From: Flavobacteriaceae bacterium
GTDB taxonomy: Bacteria; Bacteroidota; Bacteroidia; Flavobacteriales; Flavobacteriaceae
Length of the DNA stretch: 32,266 nt
Assembly (NCBI GenBank): GCA_030830625.1
Contig: JAURMQ010000139.1
Coordinates: 1-32,266 of the forward strand
Direction of reading: 5' to 3'
Positions 27,445 through 32,266 of this stretch are shown here, one piece after another. The stretch's first letter is position 1, and every line of letters starts with the position of its first letter. Made by a program: the position numbers and the translations under genes. The notes beneath the pieces are model-generated. The model was not told the DNA's origin, did not search any database, and was given only the letters and a program-made list of their open reading frames with translations.

Positions 27445-29433
27445 ATGAAAGCCCCCAAATTTCCCCTATACATCGTCACATTATTTTTTGTGAGCGGTAT
27501 GTTGATTTCCCCTTGGGTGGAGCTTAACTGGCACATTGGTGTGTTCATCATAATGCCATTTTTGATGGCATTATCTAAAAAATATCGAGTCTTTATTTAT
27601 CTCGTTTTTCTCCCATTAGGCGTCATACACCATCAGCAATTCTTTAGTATTTCCAAAATACATTTCAGTCAATTTATGAAAGAAGAAAAAGAAAAATCTC
27701 TTCTGATTAAAGTTTCTCAAATACTCAAGCCCAATGATTTTCAATCCAGATATTATGGAGAAATTATACAAGTGGATCAACAAAAATCGAAAGGGAAAAT
27801 CCTCATAAATATTGAAAAGAATACATTAAAAAAAATCCTTAGAACCGGAGATTTTATATTCACCCAAAAAAAGCCAAAGCCCGTCTTATCCAGAACCCAT
27901 CCTGGTGGTTTTGACTACAAAAAATACTTGAATAGAATCAAAATCTACGACCAACTCTCTCTCAAGGATCAAGATTTTGTGATCGTTAAAAATCAAAACT
28001 TAAGCTTTTTAGATCATCTGAAAAATTGGAATACAGATCTCGAAAAAAAACTGGATGAATCCTCGCTGGGACAAGCATCAAAAAAGAGCATAAAAGCAAT
28101 TTTACTGGGGAAAAGAAATGCAATGGATCGAGAATTAATTCAAGCCTATGCCGATGCTGGAGTCATTCATATTTTAGCCATATCAGGGCTGCATATGGGG
28201 GTCATTATGCTTTTTTTAGGTTTCATTCTCAAACCCCTCAAATCAATACCTGCTGTAAATTGGATTTATATCATCTGTATCATCCTCTTGTTATGGGGTT
28301 TTGCACTTTTCGCAGGGGCCGGTCCCTCAGTAATAAGAGCTGTAACCATGTTTACTGGATTGGCCATAGCTCGATATGCAAAAAGGATTCACAGCACCCT
28401 ACATTTGTTGATGGTTAGTTTGTTCTTGCTGTTGGTTCTCTACCCTCCATTTCTATATCAGATCGGGTTTCAAATGAGTTATCTGGCTGTACTCGGCATT
28501 ATAAAAATTGATCCTGTACTTCAAAGACTATGGCAGCCCCAATACCTCATCATTCAAAAAATATGGAAGATCACTACCGTATGTTTAGCCGCTCAAATGG
28601 CCGTTGCTCCTCTGAGTATTTATTATTTTCAGCTATTTCCAGGGTTATTTATGCTCACCAACTGGATGATACTTCCCTTTTTTGGTTTGTTTTTGATCGG
28701 TAGTTTGGGTCTGCTTATTCTCATCATATTAAACATTGAATTTCAACCCTTGATCGTAGGCTATGACTACATTGTAACTAAGATGAATGAAACCATCCTT
28801 TGGATTGCCCATCAAGAGAGATTTTTGTTTAAAAATATGAGGCTGTCTCTTTTGGGGTTAATCATTATTTATGCCTTTTTAGTCTTCTTGTATTGGTGTA
28901 TCCGATTTAGAAAAATAAAATTTTTTACGGGACTCCTTTCAATCGTCTTGCTCTTCCAAATTGTTTTGTTTTTTGAACGATGGGATCAGTCAAAACAACA
29001 TCATTTGTGGTTGTTTTATCAACACAATAAAACCGTCATTGGTCATCAATCGTCCTATAAAATGACGCTCTACAGTCCCCAAGATATTTCTCGTGGAGAG
29101 TCATTTATAAATGATTTCAAAAACAAATATCCAATCGACACCTTGGAGATCAGATCCTTTAAAAACACTTATATCTCTGGAGCCCTCCATCTTCTGGTTA
29201 TAGACGAAAAGAAAGTTTATGAGATTCCGAAATTTAAGGCCTCACATGTATTGTTGACCAATGATCCAAAAGTGAATCTTGATCGCGTCTTAATATACCA
29301 CTATCCCAAAATGGTCTTTGCCGATGGAAGCAATAAACCTTGGAATGTTTCCAGATGGAAACAAAGCTGCCAAAAACTCAACATTCCATTAGTGAACCTA
29401 CGAGAAAATGGGGCAGTTAAGATCAGCCTCTGA
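27445..29433 (+). CDS. comEC: ComEC/Rec2-family DNA-uptake channel protein
   Basis: Multi-TM; IKAILLGKRNAMDRELIQAYADAGVIHILAISGLHMGVI (Competence domain), AGAGPSVIRAVTMFTG, YQIGFQMSYLAVLGI. Confidence 0.93.
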   Translation: MKAPKFPLYIVTLFFVSGMLISPWVELNWHIGVFIIMPFLMALSKKYRVFIYLVFLPLGVIHHQQFFSISKIHFSQFMKEEKEKSLLIKVSQILKPNDFQSRYYGEIIQVDQQKSKGKILINIEKNTLKKILRTGDFIFTQKKPKPVLSRTHPGGFDYKKYLNRIKIYDQLSLKDQDFVIVKNQNLSFLDHLKNWNTDLEKKLDESSLGQASKKSIKAILLGKRNAMDRELIQAYADAGVIHILAISGLHMGVIMLFLGFILKPLKSIPAVNWIYIICIILLLWGFALFAGAGPSVIRAVTMFTGLAIARYAKRIHSTLHLLMVSLFLLLVLYPPFLYQIGFQMSYLAVLGIIKIDPVLQRLWQPQYLIIQKIWKITTVCLAAQMAVAPLSIYYFQLFPGLFMLTNWMILPFFGLFLIGSLGLLILIILNIEFQPLIVGYDYIVTKMNETILWIAHQERFLFKNMRLSLLGLIIIYAFLVFLYWCIRFRKIKFFTGLLSIVLLFQIVLFFERWDQSKQHHLWLFYQHNKTVIGHQSSYKMTLYSPQDISRGESFINDFKNKYPIDTLEIRSFKNTYISGALHLLVIDEKKVYEIPKFKASHVLLTNDPKVNLDRVLIYHYPKMVFADGSNKPWNVSRWKQSCQKLNIPLVNLRENGAVKISL

Positions 29434-29959
29434 ATTTGGGTATAAAACTCTTTCGATATTTTTCAAAATCTCCTGGCTTACTAAAAATCATATAATCTCC
29501 TTGTTTGATCATTTTAAGATAGAGTTCAATTTGTTGAGGATTCTGATAGCCTACCAAAGGGGTGATCATATCACCCATTTCGCTTACAAAAATAACAGTT
29601 GGATAACCTTTAACTCCCAAAAATTGAGTGAATTGGTGGGTTGAATTTCTTCCTTTTTTATTGGGGTCATAGTTAGGGTTGGAAAAAGTATTCCCGAAAT
29701 AGTTTATAATTTCTTGACCCTCGGCATTGAATTTTACGGCATAGTAGTGTTCCGAAATATAGGTTGCTACATCTGGATTCTGAAAGGTTTTCTTATCCAT
29801 CAATTTACAGGGTCCACACCAATCAGTATAAACATCTATGATCATTTTTTTGGGATTCTTTTTTTGTGCTTCCAACGCCTCTTCAAAAGACATCCACTCT
29901 ATGGTTTGAGCGTTACCCCAAAAACTACTCAGAACAAAAACAAAAAATATAAGTCTCAT
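29423..29959 (-). CDS. Secreted thioredoxin-like protein
   Basis: Signal peptide MRLIFFVFVLSSFWGNAQ; KKMIIDVYTDWCGPCKLMDKKTF (WCGPC); GVKGYPTVIFVSEMG. Confidence 0.92.
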   Translation of the reverse strand: MRLIFFVFVLSSFWGNAQTIEWMSFEEALEAQKKNPKKMIIDVYTDWCGPCKLMDKKTFQNPDVATYISEHYYAVKFNAEGQEIINYFGNTFSNPNYDPNKKGRNSTHQFTQFLGVKGYPTVIFVSEMGDMITPLVGYQNPQQIELYLKMIKQGDYMIFSKPGDFEKYRKSFIPKFRG

Positions 29960-29969
29960 TTTAAAAAAA

Positions 29970-31325
29970 TTAAATCGTTTTCACCTTTAAATCCTCCGCC
30001 CCATGTGCTAATCGTTTTAGGGGTTTTAGTATCGCGATAATTAAAAGCGCAAATAGGGTACAGAAAATGAAAATTCCTGTAAAAGTAACTTTTTCTCCTG
30101 CCGCATTTGCGTTCTCACCAATGGTGGCAGCCAACTTATTCCCCAATCCTGTCGCGGCCCAAAAAATCCCCATGATTAAAGAGGCATACTTTTCGGGGGC
30201 CAGCTTTGTAATGTATGACAATGATACTGGGGAAGCACACAACTCACCAACAGTATGGAATAAATAGGCCAACACCAACCAATACATCGATGAACTTCCC
30301 ATCAGCTCATACTCTGATGCTGCAAAGCGCATAAACATAAATCCAAATCCCATGATCAATATTCCTACTGCAATTTTGAAAATAGAGGAAGCCTCCCTTC
30401 CTTTGGTTTTTATTCTCATCCACATACCTCCCACAAATACTGCTAAGGTGACGATAAAAAAGGCATTCAACGACTGAAACCATGAAGCTGGAATTTCAAA
30501 ACCCATCAGCATACGGTCCGTTTTTTGCTTGGCATATAAATTCATCAGACCCCCCGCCTGTTCAAAGGCACCCCAAAAAATGATGATCATTAAAAAAGAG
30601 ATGAGAAGCACTTTGACCCTGTCTTTTTCCACAGAAGTCAATTTTTTTTGTTTGAGTTGTTTTTTTTCTTCCTTGTTAGAAAAAACTAAATCTCCAACTC
30701 CTAACAGATAAGGCTGCCCCAAATAATACGTAATTTGACCCACGGCCATTCCAACAGCCGCCAAACCAAAACCATAATGCCAATTATAGGTTTCTCCAAC
30801 CCAGCCACACAAAAGCGGAGCCAAAAATGCACCCAAATTGATGCCCATATAAAAAATATAAAATCCTAAATCTCTGCGTTCATCTCCCTGAGAATAAAGC
30901 CCCCCCACCATACTTGAAATATTAGGTTTGAGCCCTCCTACTCCCAAAATGATAAAACCGCAACCAATGTAAAAACTCCATTCACTATCGAATGCCAAAA
31001 TCCCATGGCCCAAGCAAAGTAAAATTCCCCCTAACATGACCGTCTTTTTTTGACCCAATAAATTATCGGCTACCCAACCCCCTGGAACGGCTGCTATGTA
31101 AACCAACATAGTGTACCAACCGTAGAGCCAAATGGCTTCTTCATTTGACCATCCGAAACCCGGGTTTTGACTCGTGGTTTCTGCCACCAGAAAAATGGTA
31201 AACAAGGCGCGCATGCCATAGTAAGAAAAGCGTTCCCAAAGCTCTGTAAAAAACAAAACAAACAATCCAGCCGGATGACCCAAAATCGTTCTTTGATGGG
31301 GCGTGCTTGAAGAAGGTATAGCCAT
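29970..31325 (-). CDS. POT-family proton-dependent peptide transporter
   Basis: FFTELWERFSYYGMRALFTIFLV (ExxER motif); GGWVADNLLGQKKTVMLGGILL; FYIFYMGINLGAFLAPLLCGWVGE. Confidence 0.95.
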   Translation of the reverse strand: MAIPSSSTPHQRTILGHPAGLFVLFFTELWERFSYYGMRALFTIFLVAETTSQNPGFGWSNEEAIWLYGWYTMLVYIAAVPGGWVADNLLGQKKTVMLGGILLCLGHGILAFDSEWSFYIGCGFIILGVGGLKPNISSMVGGLYSQGDERRDLGFYIFYMGINLGAFLAPLLCGWVGETYNWHYGFGLAAVGMAVGQITYYLGQPYLLGVGDLVFSNKEEKKQLKQKKLTSVEKDRVKVLLISFLMIIIFWGAFEQAGGLMNLYAKQKTDRMLMGFEIPASWFQSLNAFFIVTLAVFVGGMWMRIKTKGREASSIFKIAVGILIMGFGFMFMRFAASEYELMGSSSMYWLVLAYLFHTVGELCASPVSLSYITKLAPEKYASLIMGIFWAATGLGNKLAATIGENANAAGEKVTFTGIFIFCTLFALLIIAILKPLKRLAHGAEDLKVKTI

Positions 31326-31453
31326 AGTACAATACTGGTTTAGTGATTAAAGTTAATGATTTTATGGTAGAGTCCACCCCACAAGACTTTGAAAAACCCA
31401 TGAAGGAAAAAGTACAGAAACATGTATCTTTACAGGCTACAGAAAAGGTCAAC

Positions 31454-32266
31454 ATGTCAAAAAAAATAGAGGGGTTTTCCAAATTATCCAAAGCCGAAAA
31501 AATTGATTGGATCACCCAAATCCATTTTGAAGATGCCCATAAGGCCAAGGAGATTGTTGACTCCTACAACCATACCGATGGAGAAATTCAAAAGCGGCAT
31601 GACGAATTTATTGAAAATTCTATTGCCAATTATTACCTCCCCTTAGGAGTAGCGCCCAATTTCGTGATCAATGGAAAAGAATACACAATTCCTATGGCCA
31701 TAGAAGAGAGTTCTGTTGTGGCTGCTGCTTCCAAATCGGCCAAGTTTTGGGCCTCGAGAGGAGGGTTCAAAACCCAAATTATTGGAACCCAAAAAATCGG
31801 ACAAATACATTTTTTATTCAACGGAACATCAGCACTGCTAAAGTCTTTTTTTAAAGAAAAAAAACAAAGCCTCAAGGACAATTGTAATGCACTCACCGCC
31901 AACATGCAAAAGCGAGGGGGAGGAATACTCGATATAGAGTTCAAGGACAAAACCGATCTTATAGAAAACTACTATCAGTTGCACTTGACTTTTGAAACGG
32001 TTGACTCTATGGGAGCCAATTTCATCAACTCCTGTTTGGAGCAAATTGCTGAAACATTGCAAACCTTGGCTGCAGCGTACGAAGTTTTTTTGAAAGATCA
32101 ACTTTCAATAGAAGTCGTGATGAGTATTCTTTCCAATTTTGTACCTCAGTGTTTGGTTCAGGCCGAGCTGAGATGTGCTGTGGAACAATTGAAAACCTCA
32201 GAAGATATGTCGGGGATTCAGTTTGCTCAGAAATTCATTCAGGCCGTTGAAATTGCCCAAAAAGAA
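31454..32266 (+). CDS. Hydroxymethylglutaryl-CoA reductase, class II/degradative-type family (5' part, runs off the right edge)
   Basis: Manual translation from ATG 31454: MSKKIEGFSKLSKAEKIDWITQIHFED...IENSIANYYLPLGVAPNFVINGKEYTIPMAIEESSVVAAASKSAKFWASRGGF...LTANMQKRGGGILDIEF. In-frame upstream ATGs at 31400 and 31364 are possible. Missing from the ORF track because no stop lies in the window. Confidence 0.92.
   Translation, partial: MSKKIEGFSKLSKAEKIDWITQIHFEDAHKAKEIVDSYNHTDGEIQKRHDEFIENSIANYYLPLGVAPNFVINGKEYTIPMAIEESSVVAAASKSAKFWASRGGFKTQIIGTQKIGQIHFLFNGTSALLKSFFKEKKQSLKDNCNALTANMQKRGGGILDIEFKDKTDLIENYYQLHLTFETVDSMGANFINSCLEQIAETLQTLAAAYEVFLKDQLSIEVVMSILSNFVPQCLVQAELRCAVEQLKTSEDMSGIQFAQKFIQAVEIAQKE

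Noticed and set aside
31141-31548. 135-aa minus ORF across the POT/HMG-CoA reductase junction
   Set aside because: Overlaps the POT transporter in another frame and the HMGR 5' end antisense; both flanking genes are better supported.
31633-32101. Minus ORFs at the right edge (31633-31950, 31838-32101)
   Set aside because: Antisense to the incomplete HMG-CoA reductase, which is open to the window end on the + strand.

Overview
The window looks like a chromosomal segment from a Bacteroidota/Flavobacteriia-like genome. This rests on gene content, gene order and TAnnTTTG-type promoter boxes. It is dense and mostly housekeeping. In order it carries: the 5' part of an arginase-like gene (-), topA (-), a secreted sulfatase (+), miaB, a sensor-less sigma54-type AAA+ activator, lptE, a hypothetical gene, secG, groES and groEL (+). 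Next is a compact minus-strand metal-type operon: HMA-MauE membrane protein, an unlisted 39-aa ORF, a TonB-dependent receptor and a periplasmic HMA protein. Then come purH, mreB, mreC, mreD, mrdA and rodA (+); an OppC-like permease and a Prc protease (-); surE, a small membrane protein, lpxB and comEC (+); a thioredoxin-like protein and a POT transporter (-); and the 5' part of a class II HMG-CoA reductase (+). I saw no tRNA, rRNA, CRISPR array, transposase or prophage. I found no convincing new multi-gene system. The best second-look items are the 39-aa cryptic ORF in the metal operon, two phased palindromes upstream of groESL close to a sigma54-type activator gene, a palindrome in the purH/metal-operon divergent intergenic region, arginase-like metal-ligand substitutions, TTG starts for the small membrane gene and lpxB, and a ComEC without a recognisable metallo-beta-lactamase domain.
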